A stretch of 9,365 nt of DNA. It comes from Nitrospirota bacterium. GTDB taxonomy: Bacteria > Nitrospirota > JACRHJ01. The position numbers and the translations under genes are program-made. The stretch is from the NCBI GenBank assembly GCA_021785055.1, contig JAJYGS010000140.1:1-9365 (forward strand). Reading direction: 5' to 3'. Of the stretch, positions 1 through 6,346 are shown piece by piece. Numbering within the stretch: the first letter of the stretch is position 1; each line of letters begins with the position of its first letter. The notes under the pieces are model-generated. The model had not been told where the DNA came from. It saw only the letters and a list, made by a program, of their open reading frames with translations, and made no database searches.

Positions 1-61
1 GGTCGGTGGGACCCGGCATGCAGCTCAAGCCTCGATGTTCCCGTCGAAGCCTGTCGCCCCC
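1..61 (-). ncRNA. ssrA: tmRNA (transfer-messenger RNA), 5' end only, runs off the left edge
   Basis: Read on the minus strand, the sequence from 61 leftwards begins GGGGGCGACAGGCTTCGACG. This is the hallmark 5' end of bacterial tmRNA: the acceptor-stem strand followed by the D-like loop with its TTCGACGGG core. Further in, a GCATGCCGGG segment matches the 'GCATGCCGAG'-type stretch seen in other tmRNAs. tmRNA with SmpB rescues stalled ribosomes and tags the nascent peptide for proteolysis. The tag-coding part and the 3' acceptor strand lie outside the window. A promoter correctly spaced for a start at G61 lies immediately upstream, which supports both identity and 5' end. A 12-codon ATG frame here is incidental. 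Confidence 0.9.
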
Positions 62-69
62 ATTTCAAT

Positions 70-98
70 ATTATAATAAAAATCGGCAGCTTTTGCAA
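70..98 (-). promoter_or_regulatory. Sigma70-type promoter of ssrA
   Basis: On the minus strand TTGCAA (98-93), a 17-nt spacer and a perfect TATAAT (75-70) are followed 8 nt later by the G run at 61, where tmRNA should start. Spacing of both elements and start site is textbook. The -35 box lies in the loop of the terminator hairpin of the upstream phosphoesterase gene. Confidence 0.8.
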
Positions 99-108
99 GG
101 ACTGCCGA
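73..108 (-). terminator. Rho-independent terminator after the ars/phosphoesterase genes
   Basis: On the minus strand a 7-bp stem (TCGGCAG, CTGCCGA; 108-102 with 89-83), extendable by three pairs inside the loop, is followed directly by TTTTTATTATAA. It lies 20 nt past the phosphoesterase stop codon and so should end the arsR-acr3-phosphoesterase transcript before ssrA. Confidence 0.8.
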
Positions 109-127
109 GTCTGAGGTTTTTTTAGTG

Positions 128-844
128 CTACCTGCCTTCGCGGAGCCTGTCAGCGAAATATTCCGGCAGCCCATTTTCCACAATGGCCGATGCAACCCGC
201 TCGACATCGTAAGGCAGCCTTAAAAACTCAGATGCAACGGTTCTGTCTTTAATATCAAGCAATAAAACGCAGGCGCGGGTGTCCCCGTCTTTGGGCTTCC
301 CGACGCTTCCGGCGTTAATGAATACCTTGCCGCCCATATCTTTCCTGTACGGCTTGTGCGTGTGCCCGTAGATCATCACGTCCGCGTCCGCCTTCGCGGC
401 CATACGCATGAAAAAGCCGCCGTCTCTGTCTTCGGTCCAATACAGGTTGTTTTTGGTTGGCGTTGCGTGGAACAGCGCGATTTTAAGATTCTCGCAGGTA
501 AAAGCTACCTTGAACGGCAGGCTTAAAAGGTATTCTTTCGTTTTCTGGGTTGCGTGCTCCTTCGTCCAGGTGAAGCCGATATCCATCATCTTCGCCTGCA
601 CCTCGTTTTCATACCGGCATCCGCAGTGTCCCTTATCCATGCCGACGGTTTCGTCATAGTTCCCCTGCACCCCTTCTATTTTACGCTCTACAAGGAATTC
701 CGCGACCTCATTGACGAAGGGCGCATAACCGCCTATGTCTCCAAGGTGATAGATTTTGTCGGCCTTGCGCTCAACGGCTGCCTGGTATGCGGCCCTGAGG
801 GCATCGATGTTGCCGTGTATATCGCCGAAGATAGCTATTTTCAC
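128..844 (-). CDS. YfcE/MJ0936-type calcineurin-like metallophosphoesterase
   Basis: A 238-residue cytoplasmic metallophosphoesterase with the full dimetal site: DxH at D8/H10, GD at 35-36, GNYD at 61-64, H126 in FHATP, and GHTH at 160-163. The INAGSVGKP block at 177-184 is typical of the YfcE/MJ0936 subgroup, whose members hydrolyse phosphodiesters or nucleotides. The physiological substrate cannot be read from sequence. A GTG start is used because it gives the canonical MKIAIFGDIHGN opening; a TGAGG at the acr3 stop, 13 nt upstream, is the best ribosome-binding candidate. The gene follows acr3 by 15 bp and precedes a terminator, so it is probably the last gene of the ars transcript. Cysteines at 74 and 76 (HCGC) are an extra that the fold does not need. 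No signal peptide or membrane segment is seen. Confidence 0.9.
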   Translation of the reverse strand: MKIAIFGDIHGNIDALRAAYQAAVERKADKIYHLGDIGGYAPFVNEVAEFLVERKIEGVQGNYDETVGMDKGHCGCRYENEVQAKMMDIGFTWTKEHATQKTKEYLLSLPFKVAFTCENLKIALFHATPTKNNLYWTEDRDGGFFMRMAAKADADVMIYGHTHKPYRKDMGGKVFINAGSVGKPKDGDTRACVLLLDIKDRTVASEFLRLPYDVERVASAIVENGLPEYFADRLREGR

Positions 845-859
845 GCTGCCGTTAGAACC

Positions 860-1936
860 TCAGAGCGGATCGACTGCTGTTACCTTGCAGCGAGCCGGGC
901 CGAAATACTTCTTCTGGAAATACAGAGAGACGTTGACCAGCCCGATAAGCGCCGGGACTTCGACCAGCGGCCCGATAACGGCAGCAAACGCGGCCCCGGA
1001 GTTTATGCCGAAAACGGCTACCGCGACTGCAATGGCAAGCTCGAAATTATTGGAAGCGGCGGTGAATGACAGCGTCGCGGCCTGCTCGTAGGTCGCGCCG
1101 ATCTTGAAGCTCATATAGAACGACACGAGGAACATGACGATGAAATAAACAAGGAGCGGGACGGCGATTCTCAGGACGTCGAGCGGCAGGCGGACTATGT
1201 ATTCCCCCTTGAGGGAGAACATGATGATTATCGTAAAGAGCAGCGCAATGAGCGTTACCGGGCCGATGCGCGACGCAAACTCCCGCTCGTACCACTCGCG
1301 CCCTTTCAGTTTCAGGAATGTGAAACGCGTAAGCATACCGGCAATGAAGGGTATACCGAGATAGACAAAGACGCTCTTCGCTATCTGGGACATGCTGACC
1401 TTTACCACCGCGCCCTTCATGCCGAGCATCGGCGGTAGCACGGTTATGAACAGGTAGGCGTAAACGGAGTAGAACAGCACCTGGAATATGGAGTTGAAGG
1501 CGACCAGTCCTGCGGCATATTCCCTGTCCCCGCAGGCGAGGTCGTTCCATACGATGACCATCGCGATGCACCTGGCAAGGCCGATCATTATAAGCCCGAC
1601 CATGTATTCCGGATAACTGCGCAGAAAAACCACGGCGAGGACAAACATGAGGACAGGCCCGACAACCCAGTTCTGCACAAGCGACAGGCCGAGGACCCTG
1701 GCGTCCCTGAAAACGCGCCCCATCTCCTCGTACCGGACCTTCGCAAGAGGCGGATACATCATCAAAATAAGACCTGCCGCAATGGGAATGGATGTAGTGC
1801 CGACCTGGAAACGCGTGATGAAGTTAACCCAGCCCTTAAAGAGATAGCCGGAACCGACGCCGATGGCCATTGCGAGGAATATCCAGAGCGTAAGATACCT
1901 GTCGAGATATGATAGCCTGCCCGCTATGCCCTTCAT
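860..1936 (-). CDS. acr3: ACR3-family arsenite efflux permease
   Basis: A 358-residue inner-membrane arsenite exporter of the ACR3 type (bile acid/sodium symporter superfamily, not the ArsB fold), predicted by eye to have about ten hydrophobic segments. The family signature GLARCIAMVIVWNDLA is present with the essential Cys at residue 123. The conserved Glu of PLVEVPALIGL is at residue 326. The start is the ATG at 1936, not the in-frame ATG at 1978. The 1936 codon overlaps the arsR stop as ATGA, has GAGGAG about 8 nt upstream, and gives the usual family length. The overlap implies translational coupling to arsR. The protein extrudes As(III), and probably Sb(III), by proton-motive force. No arsC reductase is in the window, so arsenate would have to be reduced elsewhere or As(III) enters directly, which is plausible for an anaerobe. 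Confidence 0.95.
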   Translation of the reverse strand: MKGIAGRLSYLDRYLTLWIFLAMAIGVGSGYLFKGWVNFITRFQVGTTSIPIAAGLILMMYPPLAKVRYEEMGRVFRDARVLGLSLVQNWVVGPVLMFVLAVVFLRSYPEYMVGLIMIGLARCIAMVIVWNDLACGDREYAAGLVAFNSIFQVLFYSVYAYLFITVLPPMLGMKGAVVKVSMSQIAKSVFVYLGIPFIAGMLTRFTFLKLKGREWYEREFASRIGPVTLIALLFTIIIMFSLKGEYIVRLPLDVLRIAVPLLVYFIVMFLVSFYMSFKIGATYEQAATLSFTAASNNFELAIAVAVAVFGINSGAAFAAVIGPLVEVPALIGLVNVSLYFQKKYFGPARCKVTAVDPL

Positions 1937-2310
1937 CGATACGTCTCCTCGTTTATGCGTATTTCTTTCAGGGCGCATCCGCCGCCGTTCTTGGCCGCCC
2001 TGAATTCCTCAAGGCGTATCCTGTCCTCGGCGACCTTTTCCCCAGTGGCGCCTTCGAGCGCGGTCGGAAGCAAAATCCGGCTCTGTATCGACGAGAAATC
2101 GAGGTCGTAGTGGTTCCATCGGCCCTTTTTGCGGTCTTTAATGAACCCCGCCTCTTTCAGAATAGCCAGGTGAAAGGATACGTTCGGCTGGTTCATCTCA
2201 AGCGCCGCGGTTATATCGCAGACGCAGAGTTCGCCGTCCTGCAGAAGTTTCAATATCCGAAGGCGCGTTTCGTCGGACAGTGCCTTGAAGAGATATAAAG
2301 TTCTTTCCAT
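1933..2310 (-). CDS. arsR: ArsR/SmtB-family arsenic-responsive repressor
   Basis: A 125-residue winged-helix repressor. The N-terminal half has the ArsR core LSDETRLRILKLL, the metal-site helix ELCVCDI (C29, C31), the recognition region NQPNVSFHLAILKEAGF and the wing KKGRWNHYDLD. It binds its operator as a dimer and is released by As(III)/Sb(III), derepressing acr3. Compared with E. coli ArsR, which uses three Cys in ELCVCDL..C, the third position is Ala here. The only other Cys is C112 near the C-terminus, a possible third ligand. The start at 2310 is supported by GGAG 6 nt upstream. The gene is first of the arsR-acr3-phosphoesterase unit and overlaps acr3 by 4 nt. Confidence 0.95.
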   Translation of the reverse strand: MERTLYLFKALSDETRLRILKLLQDGELCVCDITAALEMNQPNVSFHLAILKEAGFIKDRKKGRWNHYDLDFSSIQSRILLPTALEGATGEKVAEDRIRLEEFRAAKNGGGCALKEIRINEETYR

Positions 2311-2339
2311 GCCGCTCTCCAGTATCAGTTTATTTTTAT

Positions 2340-2368
2340 ATTTAAATAGAATATACCTTAAAAGTCAA
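2340..2368 (-). promoter_or_regulatory. Candidate arsR promoter and operator region
   Basis: On the minus strand TTGACT (2368-2363), a 17-nt spacer and TTAAAT (2345-2340) lie about 30 nt before the arsR ATG in an AT-rich gap. The 7-bp inverted repeat AAGTCAA/TTGACTT (2362-2368 and 2394-2400) brackets the region upstream of the -35, and a TTGAT copy sits between (2382-2386). These could form an ArsR operator. The -10 is weak (4 of 6), so exact placement is uncertain. Confidence 0.5.
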
Positions 2369-2398
2369 GCTATTTAATATGTTGATATAAATTTTGAC

Positions 2399-4864
2399 TT
2401 ATTGATTCCTGCCGCCGAAAATACTTGCAAGCTCCCTTAAGACCTCTTCGGGCGGCAGGCCCGGCGGCGACGCGAGGTACCTCGGCTCCCATACCGGGTT
2501 GAATTTATCCTTGAATTTCCGGAGGTTACAGAGCAAGTCGAAGTGTTCCCGGTGGGTGTAAGGGAGGTCTTTGAAGGCGCCTGCGCCTTCTTCCGTATAG
2601 AGGGGCGCAGTCCCTAAGTTCAACCATTTAAAGCCTTTTTCCATGCCGTGGCGGTAAATCCCGGCCAGAATTGGCATAAGCGCGTCGGCGCCGGGCCTTA
2701 TGCGTATAACTACCGGGAAAAGCTCGGATTTTGCCTCGCACTGCCAAACGTGGGCGATGGCGGCGAGACCGTCTTTTATGAGTGCCGCGACGGGTAAATT
2801 TTTAATCAAAGGGCCTTCCGAAGGCCCTGTTTCATGCTCGAAAACCGCCCGCGCATCCCCCGGTAACGCCGCCATGCCGCCCTCGAAATATCCGAAATCG
2901 AATCCCGCTTCTTCGGGGGAAACCATGCCTGGCAAATCATCTGCGATAGGCGCTCTCGCCTCCTCGGAGACCTTCGTCAGGGTCAGTCCCATGTCCAGGT
3001 AAAACTGGAGGTTTCCCGACGGCGCATCGTAAAACGCAGGCCTGATTTCACGGCTTCCGGATTCTATGAAACGCCAGGCAAGCTCCGTCCTGGCGGAAGG
3101 CGGCCCGACTGGTTCGCCCAGGCATATATTCACTCTTTCGCCCTGCGCCACCGGCAGAAAAGCGCCCGGCTCCTCTGTTGTCATCGCCCTGGCATTCTCA
3201 TGGAACGTCAGGTGTGAGGGCGTCTGTCCGGTCCGGCAGGCAATCTTCGGCGCATCGGGGATTTCTTCCATCCCGTGCAGGACGAGTCTCGGCGCTTTCC
3301 GCCCAAGAGCGATTCCCGCTGCGATGAATACAAGGGCCGCCGCCGCGCCGACAGTAGTACGGAAGAACCTTGCGGCATCGGCATAGTAGCCGAACTCAAG
3401 CCACATCTCCCGCGTGTAGTGCACATGCCTGTAAACGAACAGTCCGACAGCGGCGGAGCTGATAATCACAAGCCCCGCCGCCAACAGCCAGCCGGTCGAA
3501 AGCGTCTGGGACTTCAAAGGCGCAGTCCTGTAAAACAGCCTCGGAAACGGCAGAATCCCGGCCAGGACGACGAAAAGAAATATCGCTTCTTCGTAATCGA
3601 ACGCCCGCATAAGCGAAAAGACAATCCCGAAGAACAGCGCAAGGACAGACAGGGAGTAGGCGTTTTTAATCCGCCTCTGAAGGCCCCTTGCGAGAAACAG
3701 GAGGACGATGCCCGTGAGGCCTGCCATTATGTGCGCCGTCTCGACCGCCGGAAGCGGCAGCAGGGCCGACAGGGCGGACATTCTGCCGGGGACGGCGGGC
3801 ACCGCGCCCGTTACGAGGAGTATCGCCCCGGCTACGAATACGGCGATGCCGGCCAGGTCGGGGAGCAGGATCGGCGCGGCCCTGGAGGCCGAGAGCGCGG
3901 CTGTTTTAAAGAACTCCTTGTTCCGGAGCGCCTCCTGCGTGCCGAGCATAAGTATGCCGGCAATCATCGGCAGGATGTAGTAAATGCCCCTGAAGACAAG
4001 CAGGGAACCGAGGACGGAGGCCGGAGGTGCGTACGGAGACAGCATGATGAGCGATACCATCTCGAATACGCCAAGGCCCCCCGGCGCCTGGCTTGCGAGG
4101 CCCGCAATCTGCGCGAACAGGAATATGCCGATGAAGTCCGGGTATGGCAGGCGCAGGTCGTGCCGCAGGAGCATGAAGAGGACGCTCCCCGCGAGGAGCC
4201 AGTCGAGCGAGGATACGCTTACCTGGGCCAGGCAGATGTCAAGGGACGGCACCTCGAACTCCATGCCCAAGACACGGACAGGTTTTTTCCTTATGAGGCA
4301 TACGGCGAGGTATGATAATACGACGAGCAGGCATATAAGCCCTGCAACGAAGTCAGACGACACCGGCAGGTGCAGTTCCGTGGGGACAGGCATGGGCCTT
4401 GAGAGAAATATCAGCGTCCCCATGAAAGTAAACCCGACCCAGAACGTGATGCCGTTGAACATCACGACCTTAGCCACCTCCTTTGCGGAGAGACCCCAGG
4501 ATGAATAGAGCCTGTAGCGCACCCCGCCGCCGCTTATGGCGGACGCGCCGATGCTGTGGCTCAGGGAGTATGCTACGTAAGACGCGAAGGCGGTCCTCCT
4601 GTATGCGAGCGTCCGGCGGATGTAGTAGATGGAGATTGTGTCGTAGCCGGTGAGCACGAAGTAGCCTGCGGCTGTGAGCAGGAGCGCCGTCAGGACGTCG
4701 TGCGCCGGCAGATTTCTTATGTGCGCGATAATCTCGTGGTAGTGGTATTTCCTGAGGGCGTGGCGAAGGACTATGAGCGCGGCCAGGAAGAGCGCTCCTC
4801 CCAGAAACGGCGCGAACCTTGAAAGGACGGTTTTCAGCCTGCTACGCCCAGGACTGTCCGACAT
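2399..4864 (-). CDS. mprF: MprF-like phosphatidylglycerol aminoacyltransferase/flippase
   Basis: An 821-residue integral membrane protein built like MprF. An N-terminal multi-helix flippase-type domain (about residues 18-510) carries SGGGVRYRLYSSWGLS (111-126) and APGGLGVFE, both characteristic of the family. A cytoplasmic C-terminal DUF2156/GNAT-like catalytic domain (about 530-805) ends with LNLGTAPLY (748-756) and KFKDKFNPVWEPRYLAS. MprF transfers Lys or Ala from aminoacyl-tRNA to phosphatidylglycerol and flips the product, reducing negative surface charge. The aminoacyl donor cannot be predicted here. The segment before LNLGTAPL departs from the usual DLMR...MD pattern: FPVVIRIRPGADALMP has Val where Asp is expected. 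The ATG at 4864 lies inside the end of pyk (23-bp overlap) with GAAGGTG just upstream, implying co-transcription. No clear terminator follows before arsR. Confidence 0.85.
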   Translation of the reverse strand: MSDSPGRSRLKTVLSRFAPFLGGALFLAALIVLRHALRKYHYHEIIAHIRNLPAHDVLTALLLTAAGYFVLTGYDTISIYYIRRTLAYRRTAFASYVAYSLSHSIGASAISGGGVRYRLYSSWGLSAKEVAKVVMFNGITFWVGFTFMGTLIFLSRPMPVPTELHLPVSSDFVAGLICLLVVLSYLAVCLIRKKPVRVLGMEFEVPSLDICLAQVSVSSLDWLLAGSVLFMLLRHDLRLPYPDFIGIFLFAQIAGLASQAPGGLGVFEMVSLIMLSPYAPPASVLGSLLVFRGIYYILPMIAGILMLGTQEALRNKEFFKTAALSASRAAPILLPDLAGIAVFVAGAILLVTGAVPAVPGRMSALSALLPLPAVETAHIMAGLTGIVLLFLARGLQRRIKNAYSLSVLALFFGIVFSLMRAFDYEEAIFLFVVLAGILPFPRLFYRTAPLKSQTLSTGWLLAAGLVIISSAAVGLFVYRHVHYTREMWLEFGYYADAARFFRTTVGAAAALVFIAAGIALGRKAPRLVLHGMEEIPDAPKIACRTGQTPSHLTFHENARAMTTEEPGAFLPVAQGERVNICLGEPVGPPSARTELAWRFIESGSREIRPAFYDAPSGNLQFYLDMGLTLTKVSEEARAPIADDLPGMVSPEEAGFDFGYFEGGMAALPGDARAVFEHETGPSEGPLIKNLPVAALIKDGLAAIAHVWQCEAKSELFPVVIRIRPGADALMPILAGIYRHGMEKGFKWLNLGTAPLYTEEGAGAFKDLPYTHREHFDLLCNLRKFKDKFNPVWEPRYLASPPGLPPEEVLRELASIFGGRNQ

Positions 4865-6263
4865 GGTGCACCTTCAGGAGGTTCGTGCCGGAGCCGTAAG
4901 GCACCCCCAGCGTTACCACGATGGCGTCTCCGGGCTTTACCAGGCCGTGGCCCAGTGCCGCCCGCTCCACCTCGCGTATCATGGCGTCCGTGTCCCGCTC
5001 CTCCCGGACTATCATCGGGATTACCCCGAAGTAAAGCCTCATCCTCTTGAAGGTTTTCTCCGACGGTGTCGCGGCTATCACGGAAGTCCTGGGCCTGTAT
5101 TTCGATATGTGGAGCGCCGTGTCCCCGCTCCGGGTGAAGCAGATTATGGCCTTTGCGCCTATGGCGTCGGTGCTCCGGCATGCGGAAACGGCGATGACCT
5201 CTGAGGGCGTTGCCGCCGCATCCGTATAATTGACGGACGAACACGAAACGGCTTTAGCCGCCTCGGCGTTCGCGGCTATTTTGTTCATCACCAGCGCCGA
5301 CGCGACGGGATATTTCCCCGACGCCGTCTCGCCTGATAGCATCAGGGCGTCCGTGCCGTCAAGCACCGCTCCGACCACGTCCGACGCCTCAGCCCTCGTT
5401 GGCCGGGGGTTCCATATCATGGACTCCAGCATCTGTGTCGCGGTAATGACGGGTTTTTTCATCTCGTGGCATAGTTTGATTATCCGTTTCTGGACGAACG
5501 GGACTTTTTCAAGGCGCATCTCAACGCCCAGGTCCCCCCGTGCGACCATCACGGCGTCGGAATTTCTTATAATCTCCTTTATCTCCCGGAGAGCCTCCGG
5601 GCGTTCGATCTTAGAGATGACGGGAATATCGGAGCCCAAATCGGCAATTTTCCTTTTCAGCATGAGCGGGTCGGAGGCCTTCCTGACAAACGACAGGGCG
5701 ATGTAATCCACGTCCTCTTCCACAAGCAGCTTCAGGTCCTCGAAGTCCTTCTCCGTCATGGTGGGAAGTTCGAGCGGGAGGCCGGGGAAGTTCACGCCCT
5801 TGTGCTCCAGGAGCATGCCGCCTTTCACGACCTTTGCCTTTACATCTCCCACGGACGCCGATATTACCTTAAGCTCCATCATCCCGTCGTCTATCAGTAT
5901 GCGGGAGCCGCGCCTTAAATCCGCGCCGAGCTTTTCGTAACTTACATATATCCGTCCCGCGTCCCCGGTTATCTCTTCGGAGGTGAGAAAGAGGGTATCG
6001 CCTTCGTTTAACCTTGCCTTTCCGCCCGCGAGTTTGCCTACCCGCACCTTTGGCCCGCCGAGGTCTCCCAGGATACAGAAAGGCTCCGTCCTGCCGGATT
6101 TTGTCAGGTTTCTTATCCGCCGGATAAGCCCGCGTTTCTCTTCTGCGTCCCCATGGGACATGTTCAGCCGGAAGCAATCCACGCCAGCCCTTATCAGCTC
6201 AAGGAGCTTATCTTCGCCGCTCGAAGCCGGGCCGACCGTCGCAACCACTTTTGTGCGCGCCAT
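4842..6263 (-). CDS. pyk: Pyruvate kinase
   Basis: A 473-residue cytoplasmic glycolytic enzyme converting phosphoenolpyruvate and ADP to pyruvate and ATP. All catalytic landmarks are present: FRLNMSHG (R32, N34), the GDLGGPKVR strand (66-74), SKIE with K218, MVARGDLGVE (239-248), TATQMLESM (274-282) and the SGETASGKYP loop (310-319). Length is normal for a bacterial enzyme. It has Lys (K72) where potassium-dependent pyruvate kinases have Glu in GPEIR; by family knowledge this predicts a potassium-independent enzyme. The start gives the usual MARTKVVATVGP opening; GAAGGG about 12 nt upstream is a somewhat distant Shine-Dalgarno. It is first of a pyk-mprF unit, with the mprF start inside its last codons, and is divergent from the lipoprotein gene. 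Confidence 0.97.
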   Translation of the reverse strand: MARTKVVATVGPASSGEDKLLELIRAGVDCFRLNMSHGDAEEKRGLIRRIRNLTKSGRTEPFCILGDLGGPKVRVGKLAGGKARLNEGDTLFLTSEEITGDAGRIYVSYEKLGADLRRGSRILIDDGMMELKVISASVGDVKAKVVKGGMLLEHKGVNFPGLPLELPTMTEKDFEDLKLLVEEDVDYIALSFVRKASDPLMLKRKIADLGSDIPVISKIERPEALREIKEIIRNSDAVMVARGDLGVEMRLEKVPFVQKRIIKLCHEMKKPVITATQMLESMIWNPRPTRAEASDVVGAVLDGTDALMLSGETASGKYPVASALVMNKIAANAEAAKAVSCSSVNYTDAAATPSEVIAVSACRSTDAIGAKAIICFTRSGDTALHISKYRPRTSVIAATPSEKTFKRMRLYFGVIPMIVREERDTDAMIREVERAALGHGLVKPGDAIVVTLGVPYGSGTNLLKVHHVGQSWA

Positions 6264-6269
6264 AAATAA

Positions 6270-6299
6270 TTGAATCCCTTCGTGTTTGTGTGTTATACT
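6270..6299 (+). promoter_or_regulatory. Candidate promoter of the FN3 lipoprotein gene
   Basis: TTGAAT (6270-6275), an 18-nt spacer and TATACT (6294-6299) lie about 48 nt before the TTG start. It shares an 83-bp divergent region with the pyk promoter, so the two transcripts may interfere or be co-regulated. Confidence 0.45.
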
Positions 6300-6312
6300 C
6301 CGCCCTGAATCA

Positions 6313-6341
6313 ATTATAACAGCTTATCATTATAGGAGAAA
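6313..6341 (-). promoter_or_regulatory. Candidate pyk promoter
   Basis: On the minus strand a perfect TATAAT (6318-6313) stands 17 nt downstream of a weak -35 TTTCTC (6341-6336), leaving a leader of about 45 nt before the pyk ATG. Its -35 overlaps the Shine-Dalgarno of the divergent lipoprotein gene. Confidence 0.45.
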
Positions 6342-6346
6342 TTTCC

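Noticed and set aside
25..207. 60-codon minus-strand frame across the left terminator
   Set aside because: It overlaps the end of the phosphoesterase gene, reads through a terminator hairpin and continues into tmRNA sequence. Its tail is the tmRNA 5' end read as codons.
1937..1978. Upstream ATG giving acr3 14 extra residues
   Set aside because: That start lies inside arsR, adds a charged non-family extension and lacks the well-placed GAGGAG seen before the ATG at 1936.
3275..4315. 346-codon open frame on the plus strand
   Set aside because: It is antisense to mprF, and the product is an implausible run of Arg, Glu and Gln with no domain. The opposite strand codes for a recognisable family over the whole stretch.
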